Assembly (NCBI GenBank): GCA_025093555.1
Contig: JAIWNF010000018.1
Coordinates: forward strand, 682,001-746,000
Length of the DNA: 64,000 nucleotides
DNA from: Circinella umbellata
Lineage: Eukaryota > Mucoromycota > Mucoromycetes > Mucorales > Lichtheimiaceae
Direction: 5' to 3'
The notes below the pieces were generated by a model that did no database searches, had not been told where the DNA came from, and saw only the letters and a program-made list of their open reading frames with translations. Positions within the stretch are counted from its first letter, which is position 1, and every line of letters begins with the position of its first letter. This document shows positions 35,401 through 46,104 of this stretch, piece after piece. The position numbers and the translations under genes were made by a program.

Positions 35401-36947
35401 ATGGCTCTTTCCGATTCTCTTCATTTCGAAGGAAATCCTTCTCCAACCACGGACATACCGTCCACATCACCAACATCAACTTCCTCAACAACAACAACAA
35501 CAACAACACCATTAACCTCAATCCACCAATCCACCATAGTTTCTCCTTCTACCTCAGCAACCACATCTTCGACCCCAGTTACAAAAATTCCATCTTTTCG
35601 CTCGTATGCTCAAGCACTTCGAGGACAAAAAATCACCACCTTACACCACTCTTCCAATACGCCATCTAGTCCTAATCCACCATCTGCTTCCTCTAATGGG
35701 CCACCTGCACATATGTATCGTCGTGGCACCGAAGAATTCAGTGTGTTATACGACGTTACTGAAGACAAACTAGGTCAAAAGTCTTTCACAATAAAGCTCG
35801 TATGGCCTTCCCCATTGGTATCGGTCTTGGTACCACTACTCATCGGGAAAATGGTCGAATTATAGTTGAGCTTATATTGAATTCCGCAGAAGCTTGTGAG
35901 CAAGCTTGTGCTACACCTCTTGCTGTTTCTGATTCGGTGTCCTACAATGCCGTTCGTTCTCTTCCTCCCGATCATCAAGTAATTAGAGTCCGTTTGGAAA
36001 AACTTCCAATTATACCTCGTGATGATTTAGAATCTGGTCTCCGTTCATGTCTCTCTCCTTATGGGAACGTTCTTCAAATGTGCTTATATGAAGAACCTAG
36101 TGGAGGTTGGTTCGGAGGTCGTGGTTTTGCTATTTTAGGCAGATTACCTAATATACAGTATGCCGATCTAACGCACAGAATGTGCTGGAATAACTCAGAC
36201 ACCGAGAATACCCGTAGTTTTTTTGCCACTTGGGCCGACATGGGCGTTTACTGCCGCTACTGTCATGAAACAACTCACGCGTTGAATGACTGTCCAGATC
36301 GTCCTAACCGGCGTTGCTTCAATTGTAATCAAACGACTCATATTGCTGTAGCTTGCCCATATCCTAATAATTCGCTCAGTCACAAAAAAAGTCGTATCGG
36401 AGACGAAGGTCATCACACTAAACATTTACCTTCATCAGTACCAAAATCAACACGTCAACCATCCCAGTCAACTACCACAAAGGAAAAAAACACTCGCAAA
36501 AAAATTGATCCTTCTCGAGCACTTCATCCGTCCCAATCGTCTCAACCATCACCTCATACAGCTCATTCTGGTCCCCCGCCTACAGGTAAGAAAAGTGAGG
36601 TACCACCAGCTAACAAAACTCCAAAAAAAGTAACTCTTTTAGTGAAATCTCCCAAGAATAAGGCCTCTGATATTCCACTTAGCGGTCCTACCAGTTCCGG
36701 CATACCACAGGAACATAATGCAGATCAAGAACTACGTAGTATTGCTCCTTGTGGTCACCTTGAGGACTTGACTGGTCTGCTTATCCATGGCCCATTACTT
36801 TCTCCTGATAAGGATGATAATGATTATGTCTATGCCAGCAGCTCATCATCAGATTCGGATGAAGACGCTGACGACGAAGATGAAGAAATGGAGGACGTTG
36901 ATGACCCTCCCTCTGACCTGACTACTCCTTCTGGAGGATTATCGTAA
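35401..36947 (+). pseudogene. LINE ORF1, gag-like protein with two CCHC knuckles, one frameshift
   Basis: The first part (35401 to about 35795) starts MALSDSLHFEGNPSPTTDIP and is Ser/Thr/Pro-rich, then FRSYAQALRGQK and EEFSVLYDVTEDKLGQKSFT. The frame changes near 35793-35796, after which the product continues ARMAFPIGIGLGTTTHRENG to 36947. One extra A in the AAA of this site would join the frames. Residues about 270-320 hold two zinc knuckles, CRYCHETTHALNDC and CFNCNQTTHIAVAC (each C-x2-C-x4-H-x4-C), preceded by an RRM-like segment. The tail is Pro/Ser-rich, then acidic. It would bind element RNA in the RNP. The frameshift could be mutation, assembly error or, less likely, programmed recoding. 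Confidence 0.8.
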
Positions 36948-36971
36948 GAGATAATCCTATATCCTTTTTCT

Positions 36972-37009
<38 letters not shown>

Positions 37010-37021
37010 TATAGATAATAA

Positions 37022-40000
37022 ATGCTAAAAATTGCATCACTTAACTGTCGTCGTCTTGCTAAAGTCGGTGGCACTTTAAATCAACAACAACAAAAACAAA
37101 AAAATTATATTCGTTACCTACGCTCTATGCACTTTGATATACTAGCGTTACAAGATACTAAAATTCCTAATACTAATTACGAACAGCTTCTTTCTAACCA
37201 ATTTCACGCTCATTCCTGCCACTGGTCTACATATTGTGGATTAGTGTGCTTTTCTCCTAACATTATTATTACTCCTCTACTTCACACATTGGACGGCCGT
37301 GGCCTTTTGGTCACTGTCTCTGATATTAATTCTTCTTTCGAACCTTTCTATATCTTTAACATTTATGCACCTGCACCTGACCAACTTCGTTATTTGTTTT
37401 TTTCTACGCTTCTTTCTCTTCTTCAATCCCCCTCTCTCACTTTCTTACTATCTCGTTGTTTTATTTTAGGCGATTTTAATTATTCTTATACCCGGTCTGA
37501 CTCGTCCTATCTTAAGGCACCTGTTGCATGGCTTGATTTTCTTTCTTCTTCCTTTTTCAATCTCACTTCTTCTCTTCAATTACCTACCTTTAAATCGCAT
37601 CTTGGTCAATCATCGATTGACCACATTTTCACAGCCCCAGAAATCACTCCTCACTGTTACAACCCTGATTTAGCATATTTAGATCTTTTTTGGACCGATC
37701 ATGCAATTATTTCTACTAGCTTACGATTTACCAACCAAACTGGAAAAGGTCTATGGCGAGCCAACCCAGCCTTGATACACAACTCGGACTTTTGCGATGC
37801 ACTACAAGCAACACTTGACCAAATTTGTAATACACAACTTGACTCTTCCAACACCCAATTAGATTGGGATCAAGTTAAAACCCGGGTTCAACAAGTCTGC
37901 CGTAAATTCAGTAGAAAAAAAGATAATCAGCGCACTTCCGAAATTCGACATTTACAAAAACTGCGGAACAAATTGTGCCGTCGCTCTTCCCGTTATAACA
38001 TCATTTGCACTCAAATATCAGCCATTGAAGCAGCCATTGCTCAATTACAACAGGAACAAATGGACAATCTTGCATTGCGGGCCTCCGTTGCTTTTCGGGA
38101 AAGAGGCGAAAAGTCAGCCGGTTATCTCAAAAGAACAATTAAAATACGTTCCGCTCAACGTGCGATACCTTCTCTTCAACATCCTGATACTAATATTATC
38201 AATTCCTCTATTCCTCATTTACATAATTCTGTTTGTTCATTTTATTCATCTCTTTATACTCCTACTCCAATTTCACAAGTCGCTGTGGATGATTTGCTCT
38301 CTAATCTTTCTCCATCTTGTGGTTTATCACCTCAAGTTAGAGACCAATTAACTGCTCCTATTACTATAGATGAATTATTGACTCAGGTTAAAAGATGTTC
38401 AAAAAAAAGTAGCCCTGGTTTTGACGGCCTTCCTTATTCTATTTTGGATTTAATTTTTCTGCATCAAGGTTCTCAAGATTTAATACTCCAGGTCTATAAC
38501 GATGCTCTTTCGGAAGCGAAATTTCCTGAATCTTGGACCAAGACTTGTTTGTGTTTATTACCGAAAAAAGGAAACCTTTCCTCTTTGCAAAATTGGCGTC
38601 CCATCGCTCTTATTAATACTGACTGTAAAATTTTCACTCGCATTCTCAATAGCCGTATGATTCGTGTCGCTACTAATCTTATTAACCAATATCAAACCGG
38701 TTTCATTCATGGGCGGTATATAGCTGATAATGGGATGTTGGTGCGCCTAATTATGGACCATGCTACTCGTACCCAAAACCCATCAATAGCTTTGACAATC
38801 GATCAACTGAAAGCTTACGACCGTATACATCCCGAATATCTTCAACAAGTTTTATCTCATTATGGATTCCCTTCTAGCTTAATTAATTGTATTATCTCCC
38901 TTTTTTTTAACACTCAATTATCTGTTAATGTCAATGGTCACATTTCACCTTCTATCGTTCAAAAAAGAGGAGTACGTCAAGGCGACCCTCTCTCCCCCCT
39001 ACTTTTTAACCTTGCTCTTGAACCACTTCTTCAACGTTTTTTATTAGATCAGGAATTCCAAGGTTACTCTATACCAAGCTCCTTCCCCAGTTTATTAGGC
39101 CCTCCAGCCGCGAAGATTTTAGCCTATGCAGATGATACTTTGGTATTTATACGAAATCGAGCTGATCTGGATCGATGTTTTTCCCATCTGAGTACTTACT
39201 CAGCTGCCTCTAATGCAAAAATCAACACTTCCAAGACACAAGTTATCTCTCTTTCTGGTGCTGCTTCCTCAACTTGGTTGTCTCATCTGGAAGATTACCA
39301 TATAAGTTCATGGCATGATCATAATTCTTCAGAAGCTATGGTATATCTCGGTTACCCACTCTACTCATCAGTACAACAACGCGATGCCTATGGTGATTGC
39401 CTCATTGAAAAAATCAAAATAGGATGTCATATCCATTCCTCCCGAAACTTGTCTCTTAGAGGTCGTGCCACAGTACTTAATGTTTTGTTGCTCTCCTCTT
39501 TGTGGCATGTTTTACGCTTAATTCCGTTTCCCCAATCTTTTTTTAACTCTATTCGTTCTATTTGTTTTTCTTTTTTAAATTATAACATGTTCCCCAAGCT
39601 TTCTTTTGATACCTTTTTACTACCTCGTCACCAAGGGGGGCTCTCTATTCTTGATCCTTCGACTCAACAACTTGGCTTACAGCTTCGTTGGATTATCCCA
39701 TTATACTACCCTTCACACAAAAATTATTCATTCATTCATCCCTGGCTTCTTCATCTTCTTGCTGAACTCTCTTCTCCTCATGACCCTTTATTATGTTTGA
39801 TGTTTCCTTCACTCCGCCCCTCATCATTCTCAAATACTACCTCTCTATGGGGACTGATAGGACGCACTCTGGATATTATGCCACGTGATCCTTCTAAACT
39901 TCATCCATCTTTACAACTTTTGCTTTCTTTTCCTTTAACTAGTATTATTTCTAATCCACATGATTCTTCTGTTTCTATTAATTACCGTCGCCTCCACCTT

Positions 40001-40804
40001 TACAAAATAACTGTGGCCGATGCATATTATTGGCCATTAGCATCCTTTTTCTTAGCTAGACGCTCTCGCTCCTCTCTTTTACATCGTAATATTTTATTAG
40101 AATTTTTTCGTCTTGTCGATGCCCAACTTTATACTCTACACCCTTTTTTTCTACGCTATATAGATATTTCTCACGCCTCCTCTCTCCCAGTTTACTCATC
40201 TATACAAGCCTTATTACCTAGTCTTAGTTTTCCTACCACCTTTTTTAAAGTCTCTTCTCATATCTTCCGCACTACGGTCATTACTAACATTTTACGGAAT
40301 CCTCATACTTCATTTATAGAACCTTTGGAAGCGAGACAGTGGCGTCGTTTTTGGGCCGAGCCTATCTTACCTCAAGTTCGTAACCTCTGGTACCGCGCGT
40401 TACATCAATCACTCTCATGCAAAGTCAACTTACATGCTATCTTACCACACCTTCATCCTTCTAATTTGTGTACACTTTGTAATAGCAATTCCCCTGATAC
40501 TCTTCTCCACTTTCTCTATACGTGTCCTATTAAATGGGACATTTGGTGTTTTCTTTGGTCCAGTCTATTTCTCTTCACTCCTACCACTGCAGATGTTCAT
40601 TCTGCCATCTTTTCTCTCTCTTTTCCCCACATTCAATCTCGTGTTAGCAGCCACACTATTGTTGCTTGTATTCTTCATGGAATCTGGAGTGCTCACTGGC
40701 GCTTTATTTTTGATGCAGTCCCCTTTGACAGGGATATTATCAGTCAAAACATTCATTACTTGCTATCTCAATCGTACTCATTAACTACATACGAACCACC
40801 ATAG
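37022..40804 (+). CDS. LINE ORF2: APE endonuclease + reverse transcriptase
   Basis: Uninterrupted 1260-residue ORF. N-terminal apurinic-type endonuclease: LKIASLNCRRLAK, FDILALQDTKI, LGDFNYSYT, SSIDHIFTAPE and WTDHAII, holding the expected catalytic E/D/N/H positions (the Glu of QE appears as Asp in LQD). Reverse transcriptase motifs: NWRPIALINTDCKIFTRILN, GFIHGRYIADN, ALTIDQLKAYDRIHPEYL (motif A Asp), KRGVRQGDPLSPLLFNLALE (motif B), AKILAYADDTLVFI (catalytic YADD). The C-terminus has CTLCNSNSPDTLLHFLYTC, the Cys/His motif of L1/Tx1-type elements. It nicks target DNA and primes cDNA synthesis on it. Start ATG at 37022 follows an A-tract and TATATATAG. Apparently functional. Confidence 0.95.
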   Translation: MLKIASLNCRRLAKVGGTLNQQQQKQKNYIRYLRSMHFDILALQDTKIPNTNYEQLLSNQFHAHSCHWSTYCGLVCFSPNIIITPLLHTLDGRGLLVTVSDINSSFEPFYIFNIYAPAPDQLRYLFFSTLLSLLQSPSLTFLLSRCFILGDFNYSYTRSDSSYLKAPVAWLDFLSSSFFNLTSSLQLPTFKSHLGQSSIDHIFTAPEITPHCYNPDLAYLDLFWTDHAIISTSLRFTNQTGKGLWRANPALIHNSDFCDALQATLDQICNTQLDSSNTQLDWDQVKTRVQQVCRKFSRKKDNQRTSEIRHLQKLRNKLCRRSSRYNIICTQISAIEAAIAQLQQEQMDNLALRASVAFRERGEKSAGYLKRTIKIRSAQRAIPSLQHPDTNIINSSIPHLHNSVCSFYSSLYTPTPISQVAVDDLLSNLSPSCGLSPQVRDQLTAPITIDELLTQVKRCSKKSSPGFDGLPYSILDLIFLHQGSQDLILQVYNDALSEAKFPESWTKTCLCLLPKKGNLSSLQNWRPIALINTDCKIFTRILNSRMIRVATNLINQYQTGFIHGRYIADNGMLVRLIMDHATRTQNPSIALTIDQLKAYDRIHPEYLQQVLSHYGFPSSLINCIISLFFNTQLSVNVNGHISPSIVQKRGVRQGDPLSPLLFNLALEPLLQRFLLDQEFQGYSIPSSFPSLLGPPAAKILAYADDTLVFIRNRADLDRCFSHLSTYSAASNAKINTSKTQVISLSGAASSTWLSHLEDYHISSWHDHNSSEAMVYLGYPLYSSVQQRDAYGDCLIEKIKIGCHIHSSRNLSLRGRATVLNVLLLSSLWHVLRLIPFPQSFFNSIRSICFSFLNYNMFPKLSFDTFLLPRHQGGLSILDPSTQQLGLQLRWIIPLYYPSHKNYSFIHPWLLHLLAELSSPHDPLLCLMFPSLRPSSFSNTTSLWGLIGRTLDIMPRDPSKLHPSLQLLLSFPLTSIISNPHDSSVSINYRRLHLYKITVADAYYWPLASFFLARRSRSSLLHRNILLEFFRLVDAQLYTLHPFFLRYIDISHASSLPVYSSIQALLPSLSFPTTFFKVSSHIFRTTVITNILRNPHTSFIEPLEARQWRRFWAEPILPQVRNLWYRALHQSLSCKVNLHAILPHLHPSNLCTLCNSNSPDTLLHFLYTCPIKWDIWCFLWSSLFLFTPTTADVHSAIFSLSFPHIQSRVSSHTIVACILHGIWSAHWRFIFDAVPFDRDIISQNIHYLLSQSYSLTTYEPP

Positions 40805-40840
40805 ACCAACATAGTCCATTTCACCACAGCATATCAACAT

Positions 40841-40883
<43 letters not shown>

Positions 40884-41106
40884 CCCATTCTCAATAGCAT
40901 TGCGTTCCGTCTATTATATTGATCAATCTCGATTGTCAAGACCAAGATCACCCACTTACTGTCGTCCACTGTCTCTTTCTCATTGTTTTATTTACGGAAT
41001 ATCAAAGCTCGGTGCAGTTCCGCATTATTTTATTCTTTCTCCCTCTGACTCTTAATCTCAACTTAGTTACACCCCTCAAATTCCGACGTGTGATTAAATA
41101 AAAAAA

Positions 41107-41120
41107 AGACTCTTTAGTCT
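41107..41120 (+). repeat. LINE 3'-terminal hairpin
   Basis: AGACT-CTTT-AGTCT: perfect 5-bp stem with 4-nt loop, followed six bases later by the terminal poly(A). Possible recognition structure for the element's reverse transcriptase. Confidence 0.5.
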
Positions 41121-41141
41121 CCTACAAAAAAAAAAAAAAAA

Positions 41142-41152
41142 GTATAATGAAT
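41142..41152. repeat. Right target-site duplication of the LINE
   Basis: GTATAATGAAT directly after the poly(A), identical to 35389-35399. Confidence 0.9.
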
Positions 41153-42412
41153 AATTATACTTCTTTATCTTTCACCGTTTCTTTCAAACTGGTGACCCTT
41201 TTGAAAAAATCTGTTATATAGAGCTTTGATTTTACTTTATAAAAGAGTTTTTCCAAGACCGAAATAAGGCACCAAATATTTTTTAAATGGACCGCTTTTT
41301 TGCGCAGACGCCCACACCAAATTACAATTAGGATTATTGTCAAATGGCGATTTTGGAATGGTCGACGGAGGCGAACAAGCGAACAAATGGAGACGAGCAA
41401 GTCAACAAACGGAGACGGACAAGCCAACTAACGGAGGCGGACGAAGCAACAAACAGAGGCGAACAAACGAGCACTTTCACAACCAAGTCAATTTACATTG
41501 TTTCCTGCCGAAGTCCATCTTTTGACGGAATTGCTAAAACACACGGTTTTTTAATACAAGACCTTGTATTGTTATTCCATCAATATTTTACTAGTCTCAT
41601 TCTTTTATTATTACCTATAACTACTATAATAAACCACTATAATAAATATTTTATTTTTTACTTTTATCGTTATTTTAATCTGTCTTCTTGCTTTTGTCAA
41701 GCCTGTTGTTTTCTTGTGTCAAGTGTTCTTTTATTTTTCTGAAAGCGATTGTTTTAACAATCTGTTGCCGCAGTAACGCGTACAGACCAGTTCTATGGTC
41801 ATAGAAACACACAATTTTTTTCATTCTGCTAGTATGGAATGTATAATTGGATGTGATTGCTATGAATTTTGAAAAACTGTCAAGATTCTTAGTGCCAAAT
41901 CCAAGCGATTCAAAAAGTAATCTAATATTCCTTGAATTGCAAAAAGAACTTCTCAACCTCTTTCTCGTCAATTATTTTTTCGTTGCTGCCATCACAGGCT
42001 TAAAAAAACGTGGCTCTTTTTCAGTAAACATTAGCAAAGCAATTAAGGCAGTAAGAACAAAGTGGGATTTGTAATTGGGTCATACAACATAATTTTTTTT
42101 ACAACCATGCTAAACAGTTCATTGAGATAACAATTCGTATAAAATATATGCATGAAAACCAAGAAATGTGGGTCCCCTAATACTTTAACTATTATTAAAT
42201 GTTTAGTTACGGTGAATATTAAACTATTACAAGGGAAAGGCTTCTTGAGGTGTACGATAGAATAATAGTTTATTTAGTTCAACAATAAAATATAAAAACC
42301 GATGAGTCCATTAAAACAGTGTTTATTCTTGAAAAATAAGATAAAGATTATTATTCTATGTACGAGTTGGTCTATTTATATGAGTTGTTTATTATGATGG
42401 GTTATCTCTGGT
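41153..42412. other. Intergenic, between LINE and MULE-like element
   Basis: AT-rich except for the minisatellite at 41365-41474. A 70-codon frame at 41862-42074 (MNFEKLSRFLVPNPSDSKSN...) is unrecognised and unsupported. The upstream end and any terminal inverted repeat of the MULE-like element should lie in 42100-42412, but I could not identify one. Confidence 0.4.
41365..41474. repeat. 22-bp minisatellite, five units
   Basis: Five imperfect 22-bp units (consensus ACGGAGGCGRACAAGCSAAC plus AA) starting at 41365, 41387, 41409, 41431 and 41453. GC-rich against AT-rich surroundings. 22 is not a multiple of 3, so each unit is read in a different frame and the array is unlikely to be coding. Confidence 0.85.
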
Positions 42413-45350
42413 ATGTTATCTGAAGAATGTATCTTAAAGAATGTTATCTTAAGGTATGATAATCTTATTCTTAGGAAGATCCTTTTTAGCTTTATCAGGG
42501 GTAGACCCTTGGAATCTCGGGTATTTTACACTCTTGATTCCAGGACACTACACTTCTTAAAGCACAATGGAGCACACACACATGACCAATTTGAACCACT
42601 CCACTGTACCATAAAGGGCCTTCGAGCTCTTGTTCCCCGTGTCCAGGAGTTTACAGGTGAAAATCCAAAAGGATTACAAGTCGGCACCAGTGCTGTTAGA
42701 CCACAACACCCACCGAGACCAGTACGTGAATTGGATCAACACTTTCAGCATCTTGATACGGTAGGGTACGCAAGACGCGTGATCTTTAGAAATCACGGTA
42801 TCCGAACAAGCAAAAAGACTGGTGCCAGTGTCGAAGGTCTTTTGGAGCAATTTGGAACTCTAGAAAAATCCTACCCAGGATATTTTCACCGAGGAATGGA
42901 AATATTACCAGGTATGACATGTATACCATTCTGCTGCCCGGATATTTCATCGCGTGTAGACTTTTCGGCAAATACAATGGTCACAGATGTTACGTTTGGT
43001 TGTTTTCAAGATGGTTTTTACTTATGCACAACCACAATGTTCCTTCAGGAGTCAGGAAAGTACTCGGTTATATACCAAGCAGTACTTGATGGTCAATCTT
43101 CTACCCATTTCCTGACATACTTTATGGCCCTTTTTCGAACCTTTGGAATATATCATCTTATTAATTCAAACGACGCATCAAACTTTTCTGGGATGGTTGT
43201 TGACTTTTCAGCAGCACAAAGAGCTGGATTTATTGCTGCTTTTGAAGAGAGTTTTCCCTCCGCACAAGTTCCAGCAAGAAGTCTTTTGAAGGGATGCTAC
43301 TTTCATTATCAACAATGGAGCTGTAGTTAACCATGAACGGCGCGAGGAATTCATTGACTATACCCATCTCTTATATACTGCAACTACAATGGCCGTATTT
43401 CAGAACACTGCAAACATGATTTTGAAAGAATTTCCTGGAGTGAAGAACTGGATCAATTGGTGGACGCAGCCAATGAATGCAGCAATGATTTTTAGATCAC
43501 ACAAAGTTTTACAACCAGAGCTACAAGATCATCGTATTAGGACTTCCAATGGAACAGAAAGTTTTCACCGAGATCTCTACAGAGTCGTTCAAAAAAAGCA
43601 ATCAATATTAGATACTTTGCCTCATATTTTTTCTTACTTAAAAAATGATGCTGCTAATTTCGAGCGCATAGACAAAGGTTTTCAAATTAACTATAACACA
43701 ACTCCAAGGTAATCATTTTATTATTGTTATGATTTTATGTAATATCAAAAATGCAAGATACTAAAATGTTATTTATATTAAATATTATCTGTAGAAAAAC
43801 AAGTAGAAGAAAAAGAAAGACAGTCAATGATGGTCGTGCACCAGATGTAACCTCGAAGCTACTTGGCAAAAAAAGAAAAATAGTAAAAAAATTACGCAGT
43901 AAGTCATCTAAAATTAGAATATCATAAAGTGAACATGTATGTCAAGAATATACTAACCACTGATGAGTATTGTACTGCTTGTTTATAGGTACAAACAGCA
44001 AGAACAATAGCAAGAACAATAATAACAACAGTAATGACAATAATATTGATCATGACAACAACGATAACAATAATGAAAACTATGACAACAACGATAACAA
44101 TAACGAAAACTATGACAACAACGATAACAATAATGAAAACTATGACAATAACAATAACAATAGCAGCAACAGTGATAATAACGTCAACATTATGGATAAT
44201 ACTGCTATTATTAGTCATGAGGACAACAACAGAAGTAGAATGGAAACTGATCGAGATAGTGACATGGATGATGAACAGTTAATAAAAGAAGTGGTCCAAA
44301 ATAAAAACAAAAAAATACAAGATGAAAATCAAAATCAAGATTCAGATGATGATCAAAAAGATAGTAAAATAAAAGAAAGAAAACAAATCAAAAAAAGAAC
44401 AAAAGAAGTACCAAATGAAGACGTCACGATAGAAAAAAAGCGAGAAGAGGCAAGAAATAGACGAAACACCCTTGCTAAAAAACGTGAAATCGCGAGAAAC
44501 AAAGTAAAGAAAGCCGCGAAAGCCGAAAGTCGTGCTCGTCTTGAAAAAAGAAAACATCAAAAAAAAATAGTTTTAGGTATATTTTGATTGCTATCAGGAA
44601 GTTATATATATATATATTGATCAGTAAATTAATTTCACTTTTTTTTTGTTCATCATCCAATATCGATGGTCAAGTCGTTCAAGATTCTGAAACAGAAAAA
44701 TTATTTCATGAAATAAGTTTGTTACCAAGGTGCCCAGATGAACTTACAAGTCGACTAAACATCCATTCAGAAGCAGGTGTAATATCTGGTCTGTACAGTC
44801 CTGCAAGTGATGGTAATTGTGGTTGGCGGGCGGCAGCATATAATCTTTATGGTGATGAATCAGCTTGGAAAAAGATCAAAGAAGGAATGGAGGTAAAACT
44901 TCTTCAAGAAATAGATTATTTCAAGACTATTTTTGGCTCTCAAGAAGTTTATGAACTCATGGAAATTTTAAAGCTATGTGGCGAATCGAGTATTAGTTTT
45001 GACAACTATTTTCGCTTTGATTCATGCAGTCAACTTCTTGCTGAAGTTTGCAATATACTAGTCATTGTATATTCTGACACAGGTTTTCAAGATTGTACAT
45101 ACTTACCATTTCTATCTGACCCTAGAGGATTCAATGAATCAGATAATCTTCCTGATCCTTGCATATTATATCTGAAAGGAAACCACATTCTTAATGTTCA
45201 ATTTATCTTTAACAATAATTGGAAGGTCACTCTAAACCATTTACATGGCCCCCTCTTGACCCCAATTATATTGACAAAATTAATGATCTACATGTCAAGA
45301 CAGGCTGGCTTGAACTTTACAATGATTCTATCACCCCATTATCTTATTAA
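42413..45350 (+). pseudogene. MULE-type transposase joined to an OTU protease domain, two frame breaks
   Basis: Segments: 42413 to about 43312 (frame 1), about 43311-43708 (frame 2), then introns to 43795-43898, 43989-44576 and 44675-45350. All introns are GT-AG and in phase. Part 1 has a HNGAHTHD zinc-like motif, VTDVTFGCFQDGFY (first catalytic Asp region), MVVDFSAAQRAGFIAAF (second Asp) and GCYFHYQQ (the C-x2-H of MULE transposases). Part 2 has RTSNGTESFHRDLY. A repetitive Asn/Asp linker (about 44000-44160) and a Lys/Arg/Glu-rich helix lead to SDGNCGWRAAAYNLYGD (OTU catalytic Cys) and CILYLKGNHILNV (catalytic His). The frame breaks at ~43312 (a few codons probably lost after HYQQ) and near 45240, beyond which the expected ending (WPPLDPNYIDKIND...) continues to TAA at 45348-45350. 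A degraded autonomous element is the best reading. Confidence 0.7.
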
Positions 45351-45903
45351 CTTTTATTTGTTCTTCTTTTACGTGTCTTTAACATTTACTTCTCATCTAT
45401 AATTTTCTTTTTGTTTTCTTTTTCTTTCAATATTTACTATTGAAATATTATTTTCTTCTTTGCGTCTATATCTTTAATAAACATATACATAAATAATTAT
45501 TTAAAGCTACAGAATTTGATTAACACTAGCTGTCACTGAATTAATAATTGTGTATATGATCTATACAATAGTAAAGCGTTCAATGTGTGATTGAAGTACT
45601 TCGTATAAAGATATAAAATAAAGAAGAAATAATACACTATGTTATTGTATTTGAGTAATAAATTATATAATAAAGAATAGAAATATGGGTTGTGGGAGTT
45701 CTTATATTCAGGAATATTACGTCTGAATCCACAAAAGAGAAATCTTATAATGAGTTTAAGAGGCTTTATGCTCAAAAAAAAACTATTGTCAGGTCAATTA
45801 CTTAATTGTTAAAAGACTAAAATATTTGAAAGGTAAAGATAAGAACTGAAGAAAAGATTTATTTAAATTATTTTGAGGCTATTTATACTATTTGCAATGA
45901 CGG

Positions 45904-46035
45904 AAAAGTGGCATTGCTTTGTCGTAAAAACGTCGAAGCTTCGTCACAAAAGTGTCGTAGCTTCGACAGAAAAGTGTCGCAGCTTCGACATAAAAGTGTC
46001 ATTGCTTCGACACAAATGTGTCGGAGCGCAAACCA
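45904..46035. repeat. 22-bp minisatellite with a near-palindromic core
   Basis: Units start at 45904, 45926, 45948, 45970, 45992 and a partial one at 46014; consensus AAAAGTGTCGNAGCTTCGAC plus AN. The core GTCGAAGCTTCG(A/T)C (complete in the second unit) is a palindrome containing AAGCTT. Confidence 0.9.
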
Positions 46036-46104
46036 ATGATATCACGTAATTTGGCTGTTTGTGATAACTGTGACAATAATAATAATAATAAAATTAGCGA
46101 TTAT

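Larger units (their letters stand above)
35400..41141 (+). mobile_element. Non-LTR (LINE, L1/Tx1-like) retrotransposon flanked by perfect TSDs
   Basis: A 5.74-kb element with ORF1 (gag-like, zinc knuckles), an A-tract spacer (36979-37005), ORF2 (endonuclease plus reverse transcriptase), a second A-tract (40845-40881), a 3'UTR, a small hairpin (41107-41120) and a terminal poly(A) (41126-41141). An 11-bp direct repeat brackets it. The left junction falls one base before the ORF1 ATG, so either the 5'UTR is essentially absent or the copy is slightly 5'-truncated. Perfect TSDs and an intact ORF2 indicate a recent insertion. Confidence 0.95.

Noticed and set aside
35280..35669. Frame starting upstream of the LINE
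   Set aside because: It crosses the element's left junction in a different frame from ORF1; a shadow.
43922..44218. Minus-strand Val/Ile-rich frame resembling a membrane protein
   Set aside because: It is the antisense of the Asn/Asp repeat linker in the MULE-OTU gene.
42100..45900. Terminal inverted repeats for the MULE-like element
   Set aside because: No matching inverted ends could be found by eye on the two sides; a computed search is needed.
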